From Candidatus Margulisiibacteriota bacterium (lineage in GTDB: Bacteria; Margulisbacteria; WOR-1; O2-12-FULL-45-9), in assembly GCA_018817195.1 (NCBI GenBank), contig JAHIUL010000099.1, positions 1-13,283 of the forward strand: a DNA stretch of 13,283 bases, read 5' to 3'. The notes under the pieces are model-generated. The model was not told the DNA's origin and did not search any database. It saw only the letters and a list, made by a program, of their open reading frames with translations. Positions 1-7,216 of the stretch are shown here, in pieces; within the stretch, counting starts at the first letter, position 1; every line of letters starts with the position of its first letter. The translations under genes and the position numbers were made by a program.

Positions 1-1036
1 CGCTGCGCTGCTCTCGGTTGGATTCATTGACTCTCCGCCCGTCTGCCTGCCAGGCAAGTTTGCCGTTGCTTAGTATGCGCTGGGCAAAAATGTTGTTTTG
101 CTCGTTGCGGTGGTCAGTCCAGACAACAATTGCACCGCCGGCACCGTCTGGAGACAAAGAGGGGTTTTCCTGGGCATAAGCTACAGTGCATATTTCAGCG
201 CCGTCTTTTATCCACAGGCTTTTGCCGGCAAAACTTATTTTTTGTGCGTAAATATCATTGCCCTTGGCGCGGGCATCATGCCAGGTGATAATAACCCCGT
301 CAGATAATGAAATTATGCCTGGGCTAGCCTGGTTGTTGGCCGCGGAGCAGACTGATAAGCCATTTGTTTCCCACAAAACTTTGCCGTTTTTGTCTACGCG
401 CTGGGCGAAAATATTATTGTCAGAAGAGCTAAGCCTGCCGTCTGTCCAGGTAATGACAGCTCCGCCGGCATTATCTGTGACAATTTTTGGATACCATTGT
501 GTGCCGGCTGCTGTTGAAATTGGCACGCCATTTTCCTGCCACAGTATTTTTCCGTCAGCATTAACCCTTTGGGCAAAAACATCTTCGCCCATGCCTTCAC
601 GATAATCGTGCCAGGCAATTATTGCGCCGCCGTTTCCGTCAGAAATTATTTGCGGGGCAAATTGGCCGGCGCTTGCCTGGCTGATTGCGATGCCGAGGTT
701 GCCCCATAAAATATTACCGTTGCTGTCTATCCTTTGGGCAAAAATATCAGCATTGCCGCGGTGATAGTCCTGCCAAACGATAATTGCCCCGCCAGCCATA
801 TCGCTGGCCAGCTGAGGGAAGTTCTGGTTTCCTTTTGCGGAACAGGCGACAACCCCGTCTTTGGTCCAAATAATTTTGCCGGCCGAATCTATTTTTTGTG
901 CGTAAATGTCGTAATAGCCGGAACGGCCATCTTCCCAGACAATGATAAAATTATTTTTGCCATCAGGTATTAATTGCGGATTTTGTTGAGATGTGTTGCC
1001 GGGGGTGTCATTGATAAGCATGCCGTCTTTTGCCCA
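1..1036 (-). repeat. Six tandem coding repeats of 54-55 codons
   Basis: These repeats lie within the exported protein encoded on this strand. The units share the protein pattern D-x-x-GG-x-[IV]-[IV]-x-W-x-D, then R, D-I-[FY]-A-Q, and N/D-GK-x-x-W. The sixth unit continues beyond the window, so the full copy number is unknown. Codons differ between copies, so this is an old, diverged protein repeat and not a recent DNA duplication. Confidence 0.8.
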
Positions 1037-1123
1037 AACAGCCTTTGGCGTGATTTGAGCGAAAGCTGCGGCAAAAAGGCCAATCATTAGCCAGACACAA
1101 ATTAAGAATAGGTTTCTTTTCAT
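1..1123 (-). CDS. Exported 54-55-residue repeat protein, beta-propeller-like (partial, C-terminus off the left edge)
   Basis: This frame is open from the ATG at 1123 to the window edge, giving 374 codons with no stop, so the gene is incomplete. Residues 1-22 are a signal peptide (MKR start, hydrophobic core, AFA before Gln23), so the protein is exported. The rest is six tandem units carrying a [IV]xW-x-D core, with the Trp at residues 63, 117, 171, 226, 281 and 335, a spacing of 54 or 55. Each unit also has a D-x-x-GG turn, an Arg a few residues after the core Asp, a D-I-[FY]-A-Q-[RK] strand and an NGK-x-x-W strand. That period and beta-rich pattern suit propeller blades, though no named family is recognised. 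The ATG overlaps the smc stop codon as ATGA and no Shine-Dalgarno is seen, so translation is probably coupled to smc. The substrate is unknown. A solenoid rather than a closed propeller is possible. Confidence 0.85.
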   Translation of the reverse strand, partial: MKRNLFLICVWLMIGLFAAAFAQITPKAVWAKDGMLINDTPGNTSQQNPQLIPDGKNNFIIVWEDGRSGYYDIYAQKIDSAGKIIWTKDGVVACSAKGNQNFPQLASDMAGGAIIVWQDYHRGNADIFAQRIDSNGNILWGNLGIAISQASAGQFAPQIISDGNGGAIIAWHDYREGMGEDVFAQRVNADGKILWQENGVPISTAAGTQWYPKIVTDNAGGAVITWTDGRLSSSDNNIFAQRVDKNGKVLWETNGLSVCSAANNQASPGIISLSDGVIITWHDARAKGNDIYAQKISFAGKSLWIKDGAEICTVAYAQENPSLSPDGAGGAIVVWTDHRNEQNNIFAQRILSNGKLAWQADGRRVNESNREQRS

Positions 1124-3360
1124 TTAACACTTTCGGTCATTTTCATGGAGATAACTTTTGAAATACCAGGCTCTTCCATTGTGACGCCGTAGATATTATC
1201 TGCGACAGCCATGGTGCGTTTATTATGGGTGATGACAATAATCTGGCTCTGGTTTGAGAAATCTTTAAGCATCTCAGCAAAACGGCCAAGATTAGCGTCA
1301 TCTAAAGCTGCGTCAACTTCATCTAAAAAGCAAAATGGGCTGGGCCTGATCCTTAGCAGGGAAAAAAGGATTGCAATGGCGGAAAGCGAGCGTTCCCCGC
1401 CGGAAAGCAGGGGCAAGGGCAGCCATTTGCGGCCATTGGGCCTGACGGAAATTTCTATTTCCGCTTCTAAAGCCGCGACGCCTTCAGATAAAGTGATTTT
1501 TGCTTCTCCGCCGGCAAACAGCTTGGCAAAAACCTCGGAAAAAACAGTTGATATCTGCTGCATTGTCTCAAGGAATGTCTGTTCCGCTTTTTGGTCAAGC
1601 TCAATGATTAAATTGCGCAGGTTGTCGCGGGCGGCATTTAGGTCTGCCAGCTGGGCCTCCAAGAAGGTCAGTCTTTCTTTGGCCTTGTCAAATTCTTCAA
1701 TTGCCAGGAGGTTGACGGGTTCCAGCTGACGCAGCCTCAATTTTTTCTCTTCAACATCTTTTTTGCTCTTGACCACATTTGAGATCTGATGGGGGAAGGC
1801 CAGCGCTTCCTCAATATTCATGTTGTATTCCAATGAAACTTTTTCGCTGATGCCGTTCATCTCGCCTTCCAGCTTTGCCAATGCAATAGCCAGGGCATTT
1901 TCGTCATTTAATGTTTTTCTTTCTGCCTGCCCTTCCTGTTTGATTTTCTCTTCCAGGGCAGTAATTTGTTTAACAATTTCTTCTTTGGCCGTTCTTTTAG
2001 CAGCCAAAAGCTGGGAGGCGCTTTGTGATTTTTTGGTGTCTTCAGTTTTGCCGGTTAAATTTTCTAATTGTGAGCGTGAAGCCTGGAGCGCAAACCTGGT
2101 GCGTTCTTTTTCTTCAGCCAGGCGTGTAGCTTCTTCTTCCAGCATTTCCAGGCGCACTTTATAAGCCTCTTCTTTTTCTGCAGAATGTCCCAGGCTGAGG
2201 GAAATTTGGTTTTCTTTGCCCAAACTGTCGACTAAAAATGAAAGCTGCTCAATTAAGTTTGCTGCCAAAGAAATGATTTCTTCAAATGAAGTTGCCAGGG
2301 GTAGGCCAGTTAGCTCTAAGCCTTTCTTTTGTTGTTCAAGAGTGGCTTTAGCTCCATTGATTTTATCCTGGATAGTTTGTTCCTTTTCGCTAAGGCTGGT
2401 AATCTCTTTTTCTTCACGCTCAATTTCGCTTTTTATAAAGCGGTGATCAAGCTCCAGGTCGCGCATCTGGTCTTTTTCCTGCTCCAGGCTGACCAGGATT
2501 TGGTCAATTTCCTGTTCCAGCTGGCGCTGTTTGGCCCTTAAGTCAGCTAATAACTGCGAGTCTTTTTCTTCGCTGGCTTTTTGCACTTCAGAGGCTTGTT
2601 TTGCTTTTTCCAGTTCAGCAGTTAGTTTGGTTCTTTTTTCAAAGATCTGTTCCAACAGGCGGCGGCAAAGGCCAAGATCAAGAGTTTTAAGCTCTTCCTG
2701 GATTTGCAGATATTGTCTTGCTTGCCGGGCTTGCTCTTCCAGCGTAATTATCTGTTCGCCGACCTCAATTTTTAAATCGCTGATCCTTAGAATATTTTGT
2801 TCTGCTGCAATAATTTTCTTTTCTGCGGCAATTTTTCTGGTTTTATATTTGTTAATCCCAGCTGCCTCCTCAAAAACAGCCCGCCGGTCTTCGCCTTTGC
2901 TGGACAATATCGCGTCAACCTGGCCCTGGGTGATAATTGAATAACTGCTTTCCCCCAGGCCGGTATCAAGCAGCAGGTCTTTGATGTCTTTTAAGCGGCA
3001 CTGGTTTTTGTTGATGAAGAATTCGCTTTCCCCTTCGCGGAAGGTGCGGCGTTTAACCTCAACTTCGCTGAAAGGCAGGGGGAATTTATTTGTTGAATTA
3101 TCAAAGGTTAAAGCAACCTCAGCCAGGGACAGTGATTTGCGGGCAGCGGTGCCGGCAAAAATAATATTGGACAGGCTGGCGACCCGGAGCTTTCTGGGAT
3201 TGTCTTCGGCCAGTACCCAGCGGGTGGCGTCCATCAGGTTGCTTTTGCCGCAGCCGTTTGGCCCGACTACCGCGGTAATCCTGGCGTTTTCCGAAAACTC
3301 AATTTCCGTTGCATCTGCAAAAGTTTTAAAACCGCGCAGGCTTAGGGATTTTAAGAACAT
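1120..3360 (-). CDS. smc: SMC-family chromosome segregation ATPase, short-armed, without a recognisable hinge
   Basis: This 746-residue protein has a complete SMC head. It shows Walker A GPNGCGKS (33-40), the SMC-type segment NIIFAG (65-70), Q-loop Gln145, the EEAAGINKYK stretch (164-173), signature LSGGERS (652-658), Walker B FCFLDE (676-681), the D-loop AALDD (684-688) and His712. The segment LEPVNLLAIEEF (546-557) is the usual SMC neck. Bacterial SMC proteins are normally about 1150-1200 residues. Here two charged coiled-coil arms of roughly 175-180 residues (about 172-347 and 395-575) flank a short, less charged stretch (about 348-392). No hinge motifs are seen, and there is no CxxC zinc hook as in Rad50. 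The frame is open further upstream, but the ATG at 3360 starts the canonical MFLKSLSLRGFKTF, and the longer version would run into the divergent gene. The expected role is ATP-dependent DNA loop handling and chromosome organisation. No scpA or scpB is in the window. Confidence 0.9.
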   Translation of the reverse strand: MFLKSLSLRGFKTFADATEIEFSENARITAVVGPNGCGKSNLMDATRWVLAEDNPRKLRVASLSNIIFAGTAARKSLSLAEVALTFDNSTNKFPLPFSEVEVKRRTFREGESEFFINKNQCRLKDIKDLLLDTGLGESSYSIITQGQVDAILSSKGEDRRAVFEEAAGINKYKTRKIAAEKKIIAAEQNILRISDLKIEVGEQIITLEEQARQARQYLQIQEELKTLDLGLCRRLLEQIFEKRTKLTAELEKAKQASEVQKASEEKDSQLLADLRAKQRQLEQEIDQILVSLEQEKDQMRDLELDHRFIKSEIEREEKEITSLSEKEQTIQDKINGAKATLEQQKKGLELTGLPLATSFEEIISLAANLIEQLSFLVDSLGKENQISLSLGHSAEKEEAYKVRLEMLEEEATRLAEEKERTRFALQASRSQLENLTGKTEDTKKSQSASQLLAAKRTAKEEIVKQITALEEKIKQEGQAERKTLNDENALAIALAKLEGEMNGISEKVSLEYNMNIEEALAFPHQISNVVKSKKDVEEKKLRLRQLEPVNLLAIEEFDKAKERLTFLEAQLADLNAARDNLRNLIIELDQKAEQTFLETMQQISTVFSEVFAKLFAGGEAKITLSEGVAALEAEIEISVRPNGRKWLPLPLLSGGERSLSAIAILFSLLRIRPSPFCFLDEVDAALDDANLGRFAEMLKDFSNQSQIIVITHNKRTMAVADNIYGVTMEEPGISKVISMKMTESVK

Positions 3361-3369
3361 GTTGCACAA

Positions 3370-3399
3370 ATAATACCATAAAAATGATGAAGCCAGCAA
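3370..3399 (-). promoter_or_regulatory. Predicted promoter for smc, extended -10
   Basis: On the minus strand TTGCTG (3399-3394) and TATTAT (3375-3370) are 18 bp apart, and TGG precedes the -10 as an extended element. The -10 ends 9 nt before the smc ATG, which places the likely transcript start about 3 nt from the start codon. No Shine-Dalgarno sequence fits in that space. This is a prediction by eye. Confidence 0.55.
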
Positions 3400-3422
3400 C
3401 TGCAGAAAATGGCTTAAATTGA

Positions 3423-3452
3423 TTGCAACAAAATTTTCTGGTGTGCTACAAT
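3423..3452 (+). promoter_or_regulatory. Predicted promoter for the envelope operon, extended -10
   Basis: TTGCAA (3423-3428), an 18-bp spacer ending in TGC, and TACAAT (3447-3452) form a sigma-70-like extended -10 promoter. Only 8 nt separate the -10 from the ATG at 3461, so the transcript would be leaderless or nearly so. It lies back to back with the smc promoter, with 23 bp between the two -35 boxes, so one bound regulator could act on both. No clear operator palindrome was seen there. Confidence 0.55.
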
Positions 3453-3460
3453 AACACAAA

Positions 3461-4708
3461 ATGAGAAAGACACTGCTTTTCTTTATAGTCTTCTTTTTAT
3501 TTGCCTCACTGGCCCATGCCGGCATTTTTATTTATGAGCCCAAGGATAAAGAGATTCTATTTGATGAAGTTATTAAGCTGCGTGGTGTGGGCAAAGATCT
3601 TGAAGTCCTCAAAATAAATAACCAGGAGATAGATTTTGAAAAAAACGGTAATTTTATGTGCGGCCTGGTGCTGAAGCCAGGCAAGAACCTTGTGGAGGTA
3701 AGGGCGTTAGATACTAACAAACAACATTTTGTACAAAATATCCGCTTGCTGCGTTTGCTTAAATTTCCTGATATGGAAGGATTATTTAACGGTCAGAAGC
3801 ACTGGGCGCGCAGCCGCGTGGTTTATCTGGCCACTTATGGCTATATTGAGGGTTATCCTGATGGTAACTTTTACCCGGCCAACCCGATAACCAGGGGAGA
3901 GCTGGCAACCTGGATTGCCCGCATCAAGGGCTTTAAGCTTGAGGCCCTGACCGAAGATGTGTTTTTTGACGTGCCCAAGGAGCACTGGCGCGCACCATAC
4001 ATTAAGGCAATTGTTGATGCTGGTTTGATGAGCGGTTATAACGAAAAAACATTTGGCATTGACGACCCTCTTTCCCGCAGAAAAGCAGCAGCCATTGCAG
4101 TGCAGGCAGAGGGCTTAAAAGTAGCTGAAGATGTTAAAACATTTTTTGTTGATGTGCCAAAGGAAGAAAGTGGGGCAGCCCCCATCTATGTGGCAGGAGA
4201 AAAAGGTTTGGTCCGGGGAATTTATGAAGATATCAAGATTTTTGACCCGGACCGGGCGCTCACCCGCGCTGAAGCAGCGGTTCTTTTTTCCCGTTTTGAT
4301 CGGTCAATAAAAACCGTCCAATATTTATTCGATTTTAACAGTGGTTATTCAGAAAAAGTTTACGCCGGCTTAAATATTGCTCCCAAAATTATAGCTTTTA
4401 CCGCAGAGCCAAGCACCATTAGTGTTATGGAACAAAGCACTGTTCATCTGGAAGTTGAAATTGCGCCGCGCCGTGTTTTTTATCCTATAGCAACTGTTAA
4501 GGTTGACTTGTCGGAAATAGGCGGCATTGCTGATGTAGAATTATTTGATGACGGCACCCGGGGAGATAAGGCAGCTGGAGATAATATTTATTCGCTTAAC
4601 TTGTCGCTTGAGCCGGTCAGCAGCCACATTAAAACTTTAACTGCTACAGCGATTGACGGCCTGGGCTGGGAAAGCCAGCGCCAAACGTCGTTGTTGATTC
4701 TTGAATAG
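3461..4708 (+). CDS. Exported Ig-like/triple SLH-domain protein
   Basis: This 415-residue protein begins with a signal peptide (1-20, ending AHA). A short Ig-like domain follows at about 21-100, similar in pattern to glucodextranase B-type domains (INNQEIDF, then NGNF, then KPGKNLVEVRALD). Three SLH repeats lie at about 102-157, 168-218 and 228-279. Their key motifs are TRGE (144-147), SRRK (205-208) and canonical TRAE (268-271), so the second repeat has lost the usual acidic end of the motif. A C-terminal Ig-like domain (about 307-415) carries LFDDGTRGDKAAGDNIYSL. SLH domains bind wall polymers, or modified peptidoglycan in diderms, so this is probably a periplasmic wall-anchored protein. 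It is first in a four-gene operon and starts right after a predicted promoter without a Shine-Dalgarno sequence. What its non-SLH parts bind is unknown. Confidence 0.88.
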   Translation: MRKTLLFFIVFFLFASLAHAGIFIYEPKDKEILFDEVIKLRGVGKDLEVLKINNQEIDFEKNGNFMCGLVLKPGKNLVEVRALDTNKQHFVQNIRLLRLLKFPDMEGLFNGQKHWARSRVVYLATYGYIEGYPDGNFYPANPITRGELATWIARIKGFKLEALTEDVFFDVPKEHWRAPYIKAIVDAGLMSGYNEKTFGIDDPLSRRKAAAIAVQAEGLKVAEDVKTFFVDVPKEESGAAPIYVAGEKGLVRGIYEDIKIFDPDRALTRAEAAVLFSRFDRSIKTVQYLFDFNSGYSEKVYAGLNIAPKIIAFTAEPSTISVMEQSTVHLEVEIAPRRVFYPIATVKVDLSEIGGIADVELFDDGTRGDKAAGDNIYSLNLSLEPVSSHIKTLTATAIDGLGWESQRQTSLLILE

Positions 4709-4714
4709 TAATTT

Positions 4715-6358
4715 ATGATTTGCTTTAAAAACTATATAAAGCGTATTTGTGTTTGTTTGGCGGCGATAATTATTTTTATTGCACCTGCTTGGGCCCAGCT
4801 GGCTGAGTTAGGCATAAATCCGCTGGATATTGATTTAGGTGCGCGCCCCCTGGGCATGGGAGGGGCATTCACCGGCCTGGCTGATGATATGAACGCGCTT
4901 ATTTATAATCCTGGCGGCCTGGCCTGGGCTAAGGGAATTTCCGCAACAGTCAAAGATATTGAAAATATTGGCGTGACCCAGGCGTATCCCACAGGCTATG
5001 GTTCGTCATTAGGCCTGGGTGTTATTGCCCGTAAAATTAGCACCGCAATTCCTTCTGGAATAGCAAACTCCAGCGGTAATGTGATTTATTTGTCGTTTGG
5101 CACAAAATTGAATTTTATTCCCGCGCTGTTTGAAAGACCATTTTTTAACCGTTTGGGAGTCGGCATAAACTTTAAGGGTTTAAGCGGCCAGACCTTAAGG
5201 AAAGCTGGGGTGCCGGACCGTTCGGCCAGCGGGTGGGATGCGGATTTTGGCTTGCTTTGGAAGGCGGCTGATTGGTGGTCAGCAGGTTTAGTGGTGCAAA
5301 ACTTTCTGCCGGCTGGAGCTCTGGGCGGAGGAAAAATCAAATGGGATGTGGGGGGAGAAGAAGGGGTGCCGGCTATTGGCAAGCTGGCAGGATCAGCCCG
5401 CGTTATTGGCGATATTGATGCCCCGATTTTTATGGAAGGCCGCGAAGTTGTGGTTGCCGGTGAGCTTGATTTTTTCCAAACACAGCCAACCTTGCTTCGG
5501 ATCGGCGGCGAATACAAATTTAACGAAAGATATTATTTGCGCACAGGTTTTATGCAGCAGCATGGCAGAAATGGCGTAAGTTCTGACATTACATTTGGCG
5601 CCGGCATCCGTTTTGACCGCTTTGGCATTGATTTTGCCTCATATAACCAGGCGATACAAGAAGAGCGGTTTTTTGTTGTCTCAGTTTTATATTTTCCCAA
5701 GGAATGGATAGTCGTTGAAAAATTAGAATTTGAAAAACCTGGCCTTTTTCTTGAAACGGCATTTGAAAAGATTTCTCTTGAAGATAATATTGTAACAAGT
5801 GATGATGAAATTGAGGTTTCCGGCCGGGTTAAGCCGGGCGTAGAAGTGTATATTGACGGTTTGAGAGCTTCCCTTGATGAGGATAATTCCTTCAAAGTTC
5901 TTGTTCCTCTTCACATGAAAAAGAACTTAATTGTGGTGGAAGCACGCTACGAAGGCGAAAAAAAGATTTGGAAATATAAGGTCTTTCGTAAAGCCAGGGT
6001 TGATATTGCGGATGAGGCCGGGGTGGCCAACCTTGAAGAAAAAATAGAAGCTGTTGAATCCCTGGTAACAATGGGGGTTATTGAAATTACCCCTGAAGCT
6101 GATTTTGTGATGGAGGCTGGTATTACCAGGGGCGAATTGGCCAGCTGGATAGTTAAAGCAGCTGAACTAAGGCTGCCCAAGGTATCAGCAAATCTGTATC
6201 CTGATGTGCCGTGGAATCATCCTCTGGCGCCTTATATTAAAGTCGTAACTGATCTTAAGCTGTTTGAGCCCTTTGCCGATGGAACATTTAGGCCGGATGC
6301 AGTTGTGTCAGAGGAAGAAGGCAACAAGATTTTTGCGAGTTTTGACACTTTAAAATGA
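4715..6358 (+). CDS. PorV/UPF0164-like outer-membrane barrel fused to Ig-like and C-terminal SLH domains
   Basis: This 547-residue protein has a signal peptide (1-27, ending AWA). Residues 28 to about 328 resemble PorV/UPF0164 (FadL-like) barrels. The N-terminal GARPLGMGGAFTGLADD (42-58) followed by YNPGGLAW (64-71) is the family hallmark, and alternating amphipathic strands follow. An Ig-like domain covers about 342-428. Two SLH-like repeats end the protein: about 435-487 with TRGE (471-474), and 493-542, which reads YPDVPW, then ADGTFRPD, with a degenerate SEEE. The layout predicts an outer-membrane barrel whose periplasmic tail grips the wall. Known SLH-porins such as OmpM of Negativicutes carry SLH at the N-terminus instead. 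The gene lies 6 nt after its upstream neighbour, lacks a clear Shine-Dalgarno and shares ATGA with the next gene, so translation is probably coupled. Whether the barrel is a porin, a transporter or a secretion partner cannot be told from sequence. Confidence 0.82.
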   Translation: MICFKNYIKRICVCLAAIIIFIAPAWAQLAELGINPLDIDLGARPLGMGGAFTGLADDMNALIYNPGGLAWAKGISATVKDIENIGVTQAYPTGYGSSLGLGVIARKISTAIPSGIANSSGNVIYLSFGTKLNFIPALFERPFFNRLGVGINFKGLSGQTLRKAGVPDRSASGWDADFGLLWKAADWWSAGLVVQNFLPAGALGGGKIKWDVGGEEGVPAIGKLAGSARVIGDIDAPIFMEGREVVVAGELDFFQTQPTLLRIGGEYKFNERYYLRTGFMQQHGRNGVSSDITFGAGIRFDRFGIDFASYNQAIQEERFFVVSVLYFPKEWIVVEKLEFEKPGLFLETAFEKISLEDNIVTSDDEIEVSGRVKPGVEVYIDGLRASLDEDNSFKVLVPLHMKKNLIVVEARYEGEKKIWKYKVFRKARVDIADEAGVANLEEKIEAVESLVTMGVIEITPEADFVMEAGITRGELASWIVKAAELRLPKVSANLYPDVPWNHPLAPYIKVVTDLKLFEPFADGTFRPDAVVSEEEGNKIFASFDTLK

Positions 6359-7212
6359 AAAAGAATATATTAGTAATTTTAATTTGGATATTTATTTGTC
6401 TTACTGGCATGGCTTTCGCTCAAGAAAAAAAGCTAACCAAGGGCGAAGCTGTTATGAAAATCTCAACCACTGATTTTGTCAAAAAGAAAATTGGCGAACT
6501 GCTTTCCTGGACAGTTGGTTATGATATTTCAAACGTTAGCCGGGTTAAATTGACGCCGACAATTAATTATGTTCGGGCGGTGCCCAAAAAAGTGCCGCCG
6601 GACGGCCGCACGGTCTTGGAGATAGTTGCTTCTGTGGATGATCCAGGCGGTTTAAAGAATATTGCAGGTGTGCGAGCTGACTTGAGCTCAATTGGCCGCC
6701 TGCCCAATACTATGCTGGTTGATAATGGCTTGTTTGGTGATGCCAAGGCAGAAGATGGGGTTTATACCCTGCAGTCAAAAGTTGCTGCCAAAACAAAAAA
6801 TGGGACAAAAGATTTGCCTGTTGCTGTGGCCAACAAAAAAGGCTGGCTGGCTTTAGCCAAAACTTCTCTGGTCGTGGAGCGCGACCCAGTCATAGCAGAA
6901 GTCAGCTTAATGCCGGAGAAAATATCAGCTGGGAGAAAGTCTTATGTGACTTTAACTGTAAAGGTTGATAACCCCGGCAGGATCGAAGATATTGAAGAGG
7001 TTACAGTTGACCTGCGTTCATTGGGCCATCCTGAGCTGGCGGTGCTGCGCAACGATGGTAAAGCCGGCGATGCTGTTGCTGGTGATGATGTTTTTAGCCT
7101 GCAATTTTTGGTGGATGACTTTGTAAAGTCAGGGGAATATGATATCCGGATAGGAGCCTCCAATTTGTCAGGAGGCTACGGCTTTACAGATATTGTTTTA
7201 AAGGTAGAATAA
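6355..7212 (+). CDS. Exported protein with two Ig-like domains
   Basis: This 285-residue protein has a signal peptide (1-22, ending AFA, then Gln23). A short linker (about 23-62) contains LTKGEAVMKI, which resembles the tail of an SLH repeat and may be a remnant. Two related beta-sandwich-like domains follow, at about 65-174 and 177-285. Each contains the same acidic loop: LVDNGLFGDAKAEDGVYTL (121-139) and LRNDGKAGDAVAGDDVFSL (230-248, reading to Leu249). The Asp/Gly/Asn-rich spacing suggests metal binding, probably calcium, but that is inference. The C-terminal domain of the first operon gene has the same loop. The start codon overlaps the stop of the barrel gene as ATGA. It is most likely a periplasmic or surface partner of the two SLH proteins upstream. 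No enzyme motif was seen. Confidence 0.75.
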   Translation: MKKNILVILIWIFICLTGMAFAQEKKLTKGEAVMKISTTDFVKKKIGELLSWTVGYDISNVSRVKLTPTINYVRAVPKKVPPDGRTVLEIVASVDDPGGLKNIAGVRADLSSIGRLPNTMLVDNGLFGDAKAEDGVYTLQSKVAAKTKNGTKDLPVAVANKKGWLALAKTSLVVERDPVIAEVSLMPEKISAGRKSYVTLTVKVDNPGRIEDIEEVTVDLRSLGHPELAVLRNDGKAGDAVAGDDVFSLQFLVDDFVKSGEYDIRIGASNLSGGYGFTDIVLKVE

Positions 7213-7216
7213 TCTT

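Noticed and set aside
98..973. Plus-strand frames of 69, 115 and 79 codons in the first kilobase
   Set aside because: They lie opposite the longer minus-strand frame, which has a signal peptide and six regular repeats and is incomplete only because of the window edge.
1120..3360. Rad50/SbcC or RecN instead of SMC
   Set aside because: There is no CxxC zinc hook. The NIIFAG, EEAAGINKYK and LEPVNLLAIEEF segments and the LSGGERS signature are those of SMC.
3400..3437. Short palindromes CTGCAG and AAAATTTT between the divergent promoters
   Set aside because: Each is too short to call an operator and is expected by chance in AT-rich DNA.
3361..3525. Upstream extension of the smc frame to an ATG at 3525 (55 more residues)
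   Set aside because: The extension overlaps the start of the divergent SLH gene and both promoters, and the canonical SMC N-terminus begins at the ATG at 3360.
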